Virus record (IMG/VR): IMGVR_UViG_3300025466_000190
Location: 1-22,748 of that record
Direction: 5' to 3' (one strand)
DNA from: a virus
DNA length: 22,748 nucleotides
This document shows, piece by piece, positions 15,070 through 21,624 of the stretch. How positions within the stretch are numbered: position 1 is the stretch's first letter; the number at the start of each line of letters is the position of its first letter. Under the pieces are notes generated by a model that did no database searches, was not told the DNA's origin, and was given only the letters and a program-made list of their open reading frames with translations. A program made the position numbers and the translations under genes.

Positions 15070-17421
15070 ATGGCAAATATTTCAGTTGTTGGCCCAGATA
15101 ATCAGGTTTTTTCCTTCCCTGAAGGAACGCCTCAAAATGTAATGCATCAAGCATTAACAACTCACTACAATGAGTTGCAACGACGCACTACACCTGCTTA
15201 CACGCCACAATCTGAAGATGAGGCTGCTGTATTGGCAGGTGCGGGTGTTGACCCATTCAATGTTGGCATTCCTGAAAAACCATATGAAGCAAAAATTCCA
15301 TCGGTTACGGAAATCCCTATAAAGGATTACCCATCTATTAGTAATGCATTAGCGGCAAAAATGGGTATGCCACTGACCAATAGCACCGCCGCAGTTAAGG
15401 ATATTCTTGAGTCTAACATTCCTGGTGGGGTTAAGTATTCCACCGATGAATGGGGCAATCCTGTTGCAGTAGTTAATGGTAAAAAATACTACCCAGAAGG
15501 TCATGGGTTAAATGCACTAAGTGCTGAACGCGGTCTTACGCAGGGTGCCATAGGAACTGGTGCTGCGTTACTTACAGGCGCAATGCTTCCAGAGGAAGCT
15601 GTTGGTGCGGGTATTTACGCGGGTGCGCAGGGCTTATCGGCATTGGGTTCTAATGTCGGTGAATATGTTGGGTCACGTTTTGCGGGGAATAAAGAAGCAT
15701 TTGATCCTGGTGCCGCAGCAGTTGAAACTGTTTTTGGTGCAGCCGCTCCTTTCGCGGCCAAAGCATTAGGGTCATTAGCTAAATTGGGTGAGCCTGAAAC
15801 ATTCGCTGACTTGCCTCGTGGTGCAAAAACTTGGTTGAAGAATTTAGCAGATAACTTTCAAAACGGTAAAATTCCAGTTGGCGCAGAGGGAACTACCAAT
15901 CTATTACTTGATACGCCAGAAGGTCGTGGTGTTGCCCTTGATATTGTCTCGCAAAAGGGCAGACCAACAAAGGGCGCAAATGACATTTTAAGTGCTGTTG
16001 ATCAAAGGCTTTCGGAAGCCCCACAGCGTATTAGAACAGATGTAGATTCTGTTATTGGCGACCAAATTGTTAATACGCCAGAAATGGCTGAATCACTTAA
16101 AGCTGCACGTCTTGCCAACAGCGATGAATTAACTAAATTGCTGAGTGACGCAACTCCGGGATTGCCTTCGACTGGTGGGAATATAGTTTCACGAATTCCT
16201 CAAGACGAAGTTAAAAATGTTGTTGCTACAATCGACGGAATGTTGCCCGATTCGGTCGGTAAAGTTGAATCTACATTAAAGTACATTCGCAATATGCTTG
16301 TCCGAAACCCGACTGAATTAGAAACAGCTACCGGAATAAGAGAAGGTCAAGAATTTTACCATACTTCTCCACAAAGGTTGCAAAACACAATTAATGCAAT
16401 CAGCAACCTCATTCGCAACGGCGGCAATGCAGGTGTTGACGCTATTCGCCCTGGCGAGTTACCTGGATTAAGCGCAAATGTCGGCAAATTAAGAGATAAC
16501 ATTTCCGGTATTCTTCGGCGTAATGTGACCGATAAAGAAGGAAATTTGGTTTACGATAATTTGATGGGCAAATACAAAAACATTTATGAGTTGGGGGATG
16601 CCCTTGAACTTGGACAAAATGTTTTGAATAAGGGCGAGTACGTGAATGATGGCGTTCATTCGCTGTTAGATCAATTTTTGGCTAATCCAGAAACGGCTAA
16701 CGCCGTTAAAGTCGGCGCAAGAGATGCAGTCAATACTAAGATTGGATTAAATGCAAAAGATACAGGCCCACTATCCAATTTAAATGATAGCGAAAACAAC
16801 TTTATTAACCAAAGTTTGGCAAAGATTTTTGGCGATAACACGGGGTCGCGGCTTGTAAATATTGCAGACCGCGAAAACGGATATGTTCGCAACGCAAAAG
16901 AACTAAAGTCTGCGTTTGATCAGGCCCGTGTTGCTACTGGACGAGATGTATCTGCTCAAACAAGGCAGCCGATCATTTCTGAAAACCAATTGGATGTAGC
17001 CAATATTCCATTCAAAAAGTTTATTGCTCAACCATTGAACTGGGGTGCTAAAAAAATTACTGGGCAAGCAGGTCCAGAATTTACTGAGGCTCAGGGTAGA
17101 ATTTTAACAACACCTGCTGACCAGTTAGAAGCATTGCGCCAAGGGGTTGAGGCCCGTCAAGAAGCCGCAAGAAATTTAAACAAGGCTATGGCCGGGGTTA
17201 CTGTTGGTGGGACTGCAGCCTATGGCCCATTCAGACAAGCTGATGGTGGCCGCATAGAACGCAAATCAGGCGGCTCCGTCATTGATAAGGCGGCAGACGC
17301 ACTAGTAAGCGAAACTATGCGTAACCAAAAGCTATTGGCTAACCATACAGAGCAGATGCTATCCATGCCTGATGATGCGATCGTACAAGCATTGAACGTA
17401 GCGCGTAGTGTAGCCGCTTAA
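15070..17421 (+). CDS. Second large ejection (internal virion) protein
   Basis: The 783-residue protein starts at an ATG two bases after the previous stop (GGAGGCTAATAATG carries the GGAGG site). The N-terminus ANISVVGPDNQVFSFPEGTP then VMHQALTTHYNELQ is the common 'ANI.V.gPdg..f.FP.GTp..vi..am..hy' start of phage ejection proteins. Residues ~157-238 are Gly/Ala-rich and hydrophobic, a likely membrane-interacting part. The middle is a long helical region with D/N/R-rich segments. The C-terminal 65 residues begin QADGGRIERKSGG and end in a helical unit (HTEQMLSMPDDAIVQALNVARS). This ending recurs in many aquatic phage internal proteins. It probably works with the 1050-residue protein in genome delivery. 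Its TAA shares three bases with the stop of the leftward gene. Confidence 0.75.
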   Translation: MANISVVGPDNQVFSFPEGTPQNVMHQALTTHYNELQRRTTPAYTPQSEDEAAVLAGAGVDPFNVGIPEKPYEAKIPSVTEIPIKDYPSISNALAAKMGMPLTNSTAAVKDILESNIPGGVKYSTDEWGNPVAVVNGKKYYPEGHGLNALSAERGLTQGAIGTGAALLTGAMLPEEAVGAGIYAGAQGLSALGSNVGEYVGSRFAGNKEAFDPGAAAVETVFGAAAPFAAKALGSLAKLGEPETFADLPRGAKTWLKNLADNFQNGKIPVGAEGTTNLLLDTPEGRGVALDIVSQKGRPTKGANDILSAVDQRLSEAPQRIRTDVDSVIGDQIVNTPEMAESLKAARLANSDELTKLLSDATPGLPSTGGNIVSRIPQDEVKNVVATIDGMLPDSVGKVESTLKYIRNMLVRNPTELETATGIREGQEFYHTSPQRLQNTINAISNLIRNGGNAGVDAIRPGELPGLSANVGKLRDNISGILRRNVTDKEGNLVYDNLMGKYKNIYELGDALELGQNVLNKGEYVNDGVHSLLDQFLANPETANAVKVGARDAVNTKIGLNAKDTGPLSNLNDSENNFINQSLAKIFGDNTGSRLVNIADRENGYVRNAKELKSAFDQARVATGRDVSAQTRQPIISENQLDVANIPFKKFIAQPLNWGAKKITGQAGPEFTEAQGRILTTPADQLEALRQGVEARQEAARNLNKAMAGVTVGGTAAYGPFRQADGGRIERKSGGSVIDKAADALVSETMRNQKLLANHTEQMLSMPDDAIVQALNVARSVAA

Positions 17422-17837
17422 TACTTCTCTGATGCACGTAATACACGGCGTGGGTAACGATTTTTTGTTGACGTAGAACCATTGTAGCAACCTAATGCTA
17501 ATCGATCCTCGCCGTGCTTCTCGTAACAATAGTGTAGATACCGCATACCGTATTCAAGGTTGTTTTCCGGTATTAGCAAATCATTTAAGTTGCCCTTAAA
17601 TCCCATAGCTTTAGCGGTAGCCATGCGTATTTGCATAAGTCCATAGTTACCATCTTTTTGGGCGGTTGGTTTAAATGTACTTTCCACATCAATTAAACCT
17701 AAAGCTATTTGTGGGTTTACGTCATGGGAAATCGCTGCCGCTCGAATCATCTCGTGCAGGGGCGGCTCTGCTGATCTGCTTACAGTTTCACACCCTGTAG
17801 TAAGCAATACAGCAAGAAGTGGGGCGGACAGCTTCAT
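17418..17837 (-). CDS. Lytic transglycosylase (SLT domain) lipoprotein
   Basis: From the ATG at 17837 the product is 139 residues and starts MKLSAPLLAVLLTTGCETVS: a Lys, a hydrophobic core and a lipobox-like LTTGC with Cys16 as the likely lipidated residue. An ATG 45 bases upstream (17882) would bury this signal and overlap the previous gene by 40 bases, so it was not chosen. Residues ~35-120 carry the SLT pattern: ALGLIDVESTFKPTAQ with Glu52 as catalytic acid, NYGLMQIRMATAKAMGF, LLIPENNLEYGMRYL and LALGCYNG. Such enzymes cleave the glycan strand, forming 1,6-anhydro ends. It is last in the leftward early operon, apart from the holin-endolysin pair, so a role other than lysis timing (entry, superinfection effects, envelope remodelling) is possible. 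It is predicted to sit in the outer membrane or periplasm. Confidence 0.85.
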   Translation of the reverse strand: MKLSAPLLAVLLTTGCETVSRSAEPPLHEMIRAAAISHDVNPQIALGLIDVESTFKPTAQKDGNYGLMQIRMATAKAMGFKGNLNDLLIPENNLEYGMRYLHYCYEKHGEDRLALGCYNGSTSTKNRYPRRVLRASEKY

Positions 17838-17842
17838 AACGC

Positions 17843-18199
17843 TCAACGCGGTACGATGGTGCCATCCATCTTCTTTTTCCATTTGGACATCTTACCATAT
17901 GGCATCGGCGAACGCGACTGTTTTAAGCCAAGATGGTTTTGCTTAACTCTTTTTGCTTTTGCTGCCATTTTATGATCCTTTTTTGTTTTTTCTTTTGCGC
18001 AAGGCTTGCATGTAAGCCTTATATTGTCGTCTGTGTCAGTCCCGCCTAATTCTAAAGCACGAACGTGTTCGTAAATAAATTGTCCAGTCATTAGTTTTAC
18101 GCCGCATTCCATGCAGCATCCGCGTTCACGCTCCCAAATGGCTAACTTTCTTTTGCCAGATAAACTGCCACGCGCTGTAGTGCCTACATCTTCAGTCAT
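17843..18199 (-). CDS. HNH endonuclease-like protein
   Basis: The 118-residue product contains Cys29-x2-Cys32 (CMEC), then YEHVRALELGGTDTDDNIRL with His45 and Asn59, then CKPCAKEKTKKDH with Cys64 and Cys67. This is the HNH layout with a zinc-binding Cys4 frame: histidine, asparagine, then KT..D. The C-terminal tail (KRVKQNHLGLK...GKMSKWKKKMDGTIVPR) is a basic extension common in phage versions. The residue after the last Cys is Ala68, where many relatives have His (CHxxKT). That His is the final metal ligand in the classic motif, so activity is uncertain. Phage HNH proteins act in packaging or as nicking or homing nucleases; here the early-operon position argues for DNA processing. It overlaps the upstream nuclease gene by eight bases. 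Confidence 0.85.
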   Translation of the reverse strand: MTEDVGTTARGSLSGKRKLAIWERERGCCMECGVKLMTGQFIYEHVRALELGGTDTDDNIRLTCKPCAKEKTKKDHKMAAKAKRVKQNHLGLKQSRSPMPYGKMSKWKKKMDGTIVPR

Positions 18200-18668
18200 G
18201 AATTTTCCATGATACTAATTGGTCAATCTCAACAACATAGGTATCGCCGTATCCAATTTTTTTAATGTTTTCAGGTTGATACAAAAATTTTGCTGTGCAA
18301 TAGCCGGGGAATGTAACCGTATTTTCCTTTATGATAGCTAAAACAAAAACATCTACATCGGAATTGTGTTTGATATGCTTGATCAATCGACCGTTTTGAC
18401 GGCGGGTTGACTTAATATCAATGCGTTTGCCTTTGTAAAAACAATCATAAGTGCTTGATCGTGGATTAATTGTAGGATCAAAAAAGATGTTGTGGTGTTT
18501 GCAAAAAGCGAATTCAGCCATCACACCATCAATATCAATTTCATGATCAGCAAGTTCACTAACTTTATTATTCTTAACGCCGTGCGACCGACTCATGGAT
18601 GACCGTAATTCGCCAAGGATGCGAATGATATTCATATCTTCTCGTGTTAGGGTGACAGAAAATGTCAT
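18192..18668 (-). CDS. PD-(D/E)XK nuclease-like protein
   Basis: The 158-residue protein shows the core of the restriction-endonuclease-like fold. A helix carries GVMAEFAF with Glu52, strand two reads STYDCFYKGKR with Asp75, and strand three reads RIDIKSTR with Asp84 and Lys86 (D-x-K). After it come a strand DVDVFVLAIIKENTVTFPGYC and a C-terminal strand with YVVEIDQL. This order E...D...DxK matches phage-encoded small PD-(D/E)XK nucleases. The genomic partner set (Erf annealase, SSB-like protein, Gp157) makes an exonuclease feeding the annealase an attractive reading, but that is inference. Its ATG overlaps the stop of the upstream gene (ATGA, minus strand). No extra DNA-binding domain is visible. 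Confidence 0.75.
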   Translation of the reverse strand: MTFSVTLTREDMNIIRILGELRSSMSRSHGVKNNKVSELADHEIDIDGVMAEFAFCKHHNIFFDPTINPRSSTYDCFYKGKRIDIKSTRRQNGRLIKHIKHNSDVDVFVLAIIKENTVTFPGYCTAKFLYQPENIKKIGYGDTYVVEIDQLVSWKIHD

Positions 18669-19003
18669 TTAAAACTATTCCCCGCTCTTTGGTTGGCTTG
18701 TTCTGATCGCCACGCCTCAATGACAGCATCGGCGCGGTTGCGTTCTGCGCGTAGATACTCATCATTGCGAATGGCGTCTGCCTCGTTATTAACTGCTTCA
18801 GCATATAGTTCGTGTTGTTCTGCCCAAGCTTCTTTCATGGCAGATGTTTTTTCTTCAGAGGAGAGGATCAGGTTTGCCCTGACCCTCTTTCTGGCGTGTT
18901 CCGCTTTGAACCTATCCGATCTGGCTTCTGCACCAAGAGAACTATGAGTGGCAAGAAATGTTAAGGCTTCTTCCATCATGTCATCGGATATAAATTGGGT
19001 CAT
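18665..19003 (-). CDS. Conserved phage early protein, helical, unknown function
   Basis: The 112-residue protein is highly charged and helical throughout. It has a pattern I recognise from many phage early regions: DDMMEEALTFLATHSSLGAE, a basic R/K-rich helix (RFKAEHARKRVRANLIL), then SAMKEAWAEQHELYAEAV and a final VIEAWRSEQANQRAGN. No catalytic motif or membrane segment is seen. It could be a small coiled-coil adaptor. It is coupled on both sides by ATGA overlaps, within the recombination operon between the 78-residue protein and the PD-(D/E)XK nuclease, which suggests a DNA-metabolism role. Real-gene status is secure from context; function is unknown. Confidence 0.75.
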   Translation of the reverse strand: MTQFISDDMMEEALTFLATHSSLGAEARSDRFKAEHARKRVRANLILSSEEKTSAMKEAWAEQHELYAEAVNNEADAIRNDEYLRAERNRADAVIEAWRSEQANQRAGNSFK

Positions 19004-19236
19004 TCGTATTGCTCACCAAAGTTAGGATCGTACGGAACCAAAGATACCCAACATTCACCGTCTTGATTGGGAAGTGGGGCAGCTTCAAAGTTTACGTTAA
19101 TCGTGCCTTCTTTGCGTCCAGTAAATCCACGACCAAGTTTGGTTTTACGCACATGGCCGTGTTTATCAGTCCGATAAGAAAGAACGATGTATTCAGTACC
19201 GCTCTGCTCAGAAAGGTATTTCGTCGTCGATTTCAT
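19000..19236 (-). CDS. Small protein of the recombination operon, unknown function
   Basis: The ATG at 19236 has GAGG nine bases upstream on the minus strand and gives 78 residues; a TTG two codons earlier is also in frame. The sequence (STTKYLSEQSGTEYIVLSYR, VRKTKLGRGFTGRKEGTINV, then ECWVSLVPYDPN) is beta-rich with a basic middle, and could be a small OB-like or SH3-like fold. I do not recognise a family with a known role. The gene starts inside the end of the SSB-tipped upstream gene (29-base overlap) and its TGA overlaps the next ATG, so it is translated with the operon. Confidence 0.7.
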   Translation of the reverse strand: MKSTTKYLSEQSGTEYIVLSYRTDKHGHVRKTKLGRGFTGRKEGTINVNFEAAPLPNQDGECWVSLVPYDPNFGEQYE

Positions 19237-19507
19237 CCTCAATTACCTCATGCTTACTGGATGCTTTCGTCATCGTCCCTCTCTGAGGCGGGGTCTTTGT
19301 CGGGGCTTCTGCACGTTCGCCCGATGGGTCTTTTGGTGTGAATAAAAGGCTATAAAACTCACCTTGTGACCCATGTTTCTTCCATCCTGCCATGCGGTAA
19401 TCAACACCATTCACTAAGGCGTTACCGGAAATATCAGGGTGCTTATCTAATGTTTTATACTTGTTATTAGAAATAATTCCAGAGTTATTGCGCTGTTCGT
19501 AAGCCAT
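19208..19507 (-). CDS. Small SSB-like protein with an SSB-type acidic C-terminal tip
   Basis: The 99-residue protein begins one base after the Erf stop, with the strong site AAAGGAAAG upstream. The first ~60 residues (MAYEQRNNSGIISNNKYKTL, HPDISGNALVNGVDYRMAGW, then FYSLLFTPKDP) follow a short beta-rich pattern seen in phage proteins of this size. The middle is Pro/Thr/Lys-rich and disordered. The C-terminus EDEIDDEIPF closely matches the bacterial SSB C-terminal tip (DDDIPF type), which recruits repair and replication enzymes. Position beside the Erf annealase and RusA supports a single-strand DNA or SSB-mimic role. It lacks the length of a classical SSB (about 150-180 residues), so it may be a compact OB-fold version or a decoy that recruits SSB partners. 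Confidence 0.7.
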   Translation of the reverse strand: MAYEQRNNSGIISNNKYKTLDKHPDISGNALVNGVDYRMAGWKKHGSQGEFYSLLFTPKDPSGERAEAPTKTPPQRGTMTKASSKHEVIEDEIDDEIPF

Positions 19508-19508
19508 C

Positions 19509-20189
19509 TTACTTTCCTTTCTTTTCAGCGTTTATTTCTTTTACGCGGTCTGCACATAGTTGACGCAAAGCCTCGTAATCTGCATCGTCTTTATTCAAGT
19601 TCATCTTGGTGAAGTTTTCTTTTAACTCCTGCTTCCAAAAGTCTTGAACCTCTTTAACCGTCCGGCACATTTCAATCGCCATCTGGAATACTTTCATATA
19701 GGTATATAAGTCTTTAGTATAATCCGGCCAATGGCTTAACGCATCGCTATTTGCCACTGACTCATGTGCCACTGGCGTAGTATCCCGCTCAGGATCATCG
19801 CCTGTTTCAATCTGGAATAGCTTGAACAAAAAATACTTATTTGCGCCAGTGATTGCCTTATAAAGCCCCTTATCACCAACCGTGCCATTTTTGGCACGAT
19901 CGTTACCACATCCGGCAACACGAATCAGATGAGGCCAGATATCGCCATCCTTGTGGACAATCTCATACCGCATATCCACAACCGTATTGCCATGCTCGTC
20001 CATAGGGCGAACCATTTCAATCGATGGGATTAAGATAAGACCCTCCTCAATCAAGGCGGGACGCAACTTCTCAAGCAAATCAGCTTCAGAAACATACTTG
20101 TAACCGTGAAACTTATTCTCACTACCCTTTTGAACATACGTAACTTTGGTCATTACGTTATGCAGGGCTAATGCAATCTTTGCACTCAC
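19509..20189 (-). CDS. erf: Erf-family single-strand annealing protein
   Basis: The chosen start is the GTG at 20189. It has GGGGAG nine bases upstream, follows the previous stop by four bases and gives VSAKIALALHNVMTKVTYVQ, the usual Erf opening. An ATG at 20252 would add 21 residues and overlap the upstream gene by 59 bases. The 226-residue product has the Erf core: KFHGYKYVSEADLLEKLRPA, a strand DMRYEIVHKDG, and GTVGDKGLYKAITGANKYFL followed by FQIETGDDPE. Erf proteins form rings on single-stranded DNA and promote strand annealing and genome circularisation or recombination, as in P22. The C-terminal ~70 residues are helical and differ from the core, possibly a partner-binding part. Neighbours (Gp157, SSB-like, nuclease, RusA) fit recombination. 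Confidence 0.9.
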   Translation of the reverse strand: MSAKIALALHNVMTKVTYVQKGSENKFHGYKYVSEADLLEKLRPALIEEGLILIPSIEMVRPMDEHGNTVVDMRYEIVHKDGDIWPHLIRVAGCGNDRAKNGTVGDKGLYKAITGANKYFLFKLFQIETGDDPERDTTPVAHESVANSDALSHWPDYTKDLYTYMKVFQMAIEMCRTVKEVQDFWKQELKENFTKMNLNKDDADYEALRQLCADRVKEINAEKKGK

Positions 20190-20193
20190 TGGC

Positions 20194-20691
20194 TTATGCT
20201 CCCCTAATGACGATGGTGGTTCCACCGTTTGAGAGCGTAACACCTGGCACATCCATTTTCTCCAACATTTCTTTCAACAGTACTTTGTTTGGTTCTTTTT
20301 TGATTCGCATAAAGTCATCTGGAATTTCGTATTCATTCAGCACAACGACTTGCGGCGGCGTATTCATCAGTGACAAAGTTGCCGTTGGAAACTCAAGTTT
20401 GCGCACATCGGCAGCTTCCATAAGTCGCTTCATCAGTTCCCGACCAAAGTCTACGCGCTTGTCAAACCGCTTACGACGATCGTGAATATCACGCTCGGCT
20501 GCCTGACACGCATTGGACAAGTAAATATTGTCCTGTGTGCGGCGCAATAGTTTTTCCATTGTTTCGCGGAAATCCGTCGCACCCTCAAGCATATCTGCTT
20601 TCAGTTCCTCATCTTCTTTAAGTTCTGGGTAACGCTCAAGAAGCAACTCAATGGTTCTCTTAAGCATATCTACGTCGTATTTGCTTTTCAT
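20194..20691 (-). CDS. Gp157-family protein
   Basis: The ATG at 20691 has AGAAAGG upstream at suitable spacing and gives 165 residues. An in-frame ATG at 20760 would add 23 residues that run through the control region and look non-coding. The long N-terminal helical part (residues ~1-105, charged coiled coil with LLERYPELKEDEEL and a basic RDIHDRRKRFDKRVDFGRE) precedes the beta part KLEFPTATLSLMNTPPQVVVL, EIPDDFMRIKKEPNKVLLKE and DVPGVTLSNGGTTIVIRG. This matches the Siphovirus Gp157 family, first described in Streptococcus thermophilus phage Sfi11 and linked to phage resistance and DNA metabolism. It opens the leftward operon directly upstream of Erf, as in many phages, suggesting an early recombination or replication helper. 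Confidence 0.88.
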   Translation of the reverse strand: MKSKYDVDMLKRTIELLLERYPELKEDEELKADMLEGATDFRETMEKLLRRTQDNIYLSNACQAAERDIHDRRKRFDKRVDFGRELMKRLMEAADVRKLEFPTATLSLMNTPPQVVVLNEYEIPDDFMRIKKEPNKVLLKEMLEKMDVPGVTLSNGGTTIVIRGA

Positions 20692-20707
20692 TTTTTTACC
20701 TTTCTCG

Positions 20708-20730
20708 CAAAATCCCTGTTTAGGATTTTG
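20708..20730. promoter_or_regulatory. Perfect inverted repeat (candidate operator) in the divergent control region
   Basis: CAAAATCC (20708-20715) and GGATTTTG (20723-20730) are exact reverse complements, separated by seven bases (CTGTTTA). A TTGACA hexamer on the minus strand lies 13-18 bases away, so the expected -10 of the leftward promoter falls within this repeat. A site of this type suits a dimeric repressor, possibly the XRE protein encoded at 21036. A role in leader RNA structure is also possible. Confidence 0.5.
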
Positions 20731-20742
20731 TTCCGTTCTTGC

Positions 20743-20748
20743 TGTCAA
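20743..20748 (-). promoter_or_regulatory. Possible -35 box (TTGACA) for the leftward early operon
   Basis: The plus-strand TGTCAA reads TTGACA on the minus strand, a perfect sigma-70 -35 match, about 55 bases upstream of the Gp157 start. At a spacing of 17-18 bases the -10 would be TCCTAA or CCTAAA, a poor match, so the promoter is uncertain or needs an activator. Confidence 0.35.
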
Positions 20749-20759
20749 CGAGTTGATCA

Positions 20760-20776
20760 TTTACGTATGGTGTAAA
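20760..20776. promoter_or_regulatory. Short inverted repeat upstream of the rightward genes
   Basis: TTTAC (20760-20764) and GTAAA (20772-20776) are reverse complements with a seven-base spacer, the same spacer length as the nearby 8-bp repeat. It lies ~20 bases before the rightward ATG at 20795 and could be a second regulatory site. Five-base arms are short enough to arise by chance. Confidence 0.25.
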
Positions 20777-20794
20777 CAAAGTCAAGAGGCCATT

Positions 20795-21043
20795 ATGCTT
20801 TTACAACTTAACCCGCCAATTCCTGTCATGTCCCCAAAAGGCAAGGGGTTGGCACACGCTTTAATCGACTACGGCGCTGAACATGACCTACTCTGGGTGG
20901 TATTTCAAGATGAAACTGGTGAATGTTGGACTTGGAACAACAGAGAAGTTCGGGGCCAACCCAACATAACTATGGGTAGACCAGAAGTAATAACACCCCT
21001 GCCAATTAAGCGTGAAAGGCCAAGAGTAGTACCAAATGAATGA
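20795..21043 (+). CDS. Conserved 82-residue phage early protein, unknown function
   Basis: The ATG at 20795 has AGAGG upstream (20785-20789). It starts MLLQLNPPIPVMSPKGKGLA, an opening I recognise from a widespread short phage protein. Next come HALIDYGAEHDLLWVVFQDETGECWTWNNREVRGQPNITMGR and a Pro/Arg-rich tail. It is probably a compact beta domain with a disordered end. It opens the rightward early operon, directly after the divergent control region. The end overlaps the next start by eight bases. No function is known; an expression or replication helper is a guess. Confidence 0.8.
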   Translation: MLLQLNPPIPVMSPKGKGLAHALIDYGAEHDLLWVVFQDETGECWTWNNREVRGQPNITMGRPEVITPLPIKRERPRVVPNE

Positions 21044-21254
21044 GCATCCACTGCGCCAATGGCGTAGAAAAAATAACGTGATTCTAACCGACTTTGCTAA
21101 GTTGGCGGGAACAACTGCATCGTCCATTTCCCGTGTTGAGCGTGGCGTTCAAGACCCATCATTGAATTTGATGGTCAGGATTGTAAGAGCAACAAACAAG
21201 GAAATTACACTACACCATTTTTTCCTTGATTGGAAGCAGCATGATCAAGCTTGA
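21036..21254 (+). CDS. XRE-family helix-turn-helix regulator
   Basis: The 72-residue protein is essentially one HTH domain: PLRQWRRKNNVILTDFAKLAG (helices 1 and 2), TTASSISRVERGVQDPSL (turn, recognition helix and the 'ISR.E.G...PSl' signature), and LMVRIVRATNKEITLHHFF (helices 4 and 5). This is the Cro/CI-type (HTH_3) fold. There is no cleavage or oligomerisation domain, so it resembles a Cro-like or small accessory repressor rather than a CI repressor. Being second in the rightward operon behind the divergent region, it is the natural candidate to bind the inverted repeats at 20708-20730 and autoregulate. The ATG at 21036 overlaps the previous gene by eight bases. Confidence 0.85.
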   Translation: MNEHPLRQWRRKNNVILTDFAKLAGTTASSISRVERGVQDPSLNLMVRIVRATNKEITLHHFFLDWKQHDQA

Positions 21255-21624
21255 GTTGCCATTGGCCCCTAGCACAAACCGTTTATGGAAAGTAGGCAAA
21301 GGTGGTCGTATGTATCGTTCCCCTGAATACGTGGCTTGGCTTGAAGAAGCTTCTTGGATGGTCAAGTCACAGACCAAGGATCAAATACTTGGGCAGTATA
21401 TCGTTCACATCTCCGCGACGAAGCCGGACAAAAGGCGTCGGGATTTGGATAACTTATTAAAATCAACAAGCGACCTTTTGGTTAAAACTAAAGTAGTAGA
21501 AGATGATTCGGAATGTAAAGCTATCGCTGCAGAGTGGGGCGATCATGGTGTACCTATGGTAGTGACCGTATATGGTCTTGAGGAAGATGCATGGACAGAG
21601 AACCGCAGACTTACGATGAACTGA
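21241..21624 (+). CDS. rusA: RusA-family Holliday junction resolvase
   Basis: From the ATG at 21241 (GGAAG upstream) the product is 127 residues; a TTG at 21226 is less likely. Typical RusA features are visible: LPLAPSTNRLWKVG near the start, MYRSPEYVAWLEEASWMV, the acidic core RRDLDNLLKSTSDLLV with Asp68, Asp70 and Lys74, then VVEDDSE with Asp88/Asp89. These match the catalytic carboxylates and lysine of E. coli RusA. It resolves four-way DNA junctions made during recombination or replication, fitting the Erf-Gp157 genes on the other strand. The C-terminal ~20 residues extend beyond the core. The gene overlaps its neighbours by 14 and 34 bases. Confidence 0.93.
   Translation: MIKLELPLAPSTNRLWKVGKGGRMYRSPEYVAWLEEASWMVKSQTKDQILGQYIVHISATKPDKRRRDLDNLLKSTSDLLVKTKVVEDDSECKAIAAEWGDHGVPMVVTVYGLEEDAWTENRRLTMN

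Noticed and set aside
17430-17475. Possible terminator after the ejection gene (CACG...CGTG then T6)
   Set aside because: Only a four-base stem can be drawn and the T run is eight bases downstream, so support is too weak.
17838-17882. Upstream start of the transglycosylase at 17882
   Set aside because: It would place 15 charged residues before the lipoprotein signal and overlap the HNH gene by 40 bases.
20190-20252. Upstream ATG for Erf at 20252
   Set aside because: It overlaps the Gp157 gene by 59 bases, while GTG at 20189 has a good ribosome site and the usual Erf N-terminus.
20651-20794. N-terminal extension of the 82-residue protein from 20651
   Set aside because: It would run through the control region opposite the Gp157 start. 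The extension is hydrophobic but lacks a ribosome site, and the recognised N-terminus begins at 20795.
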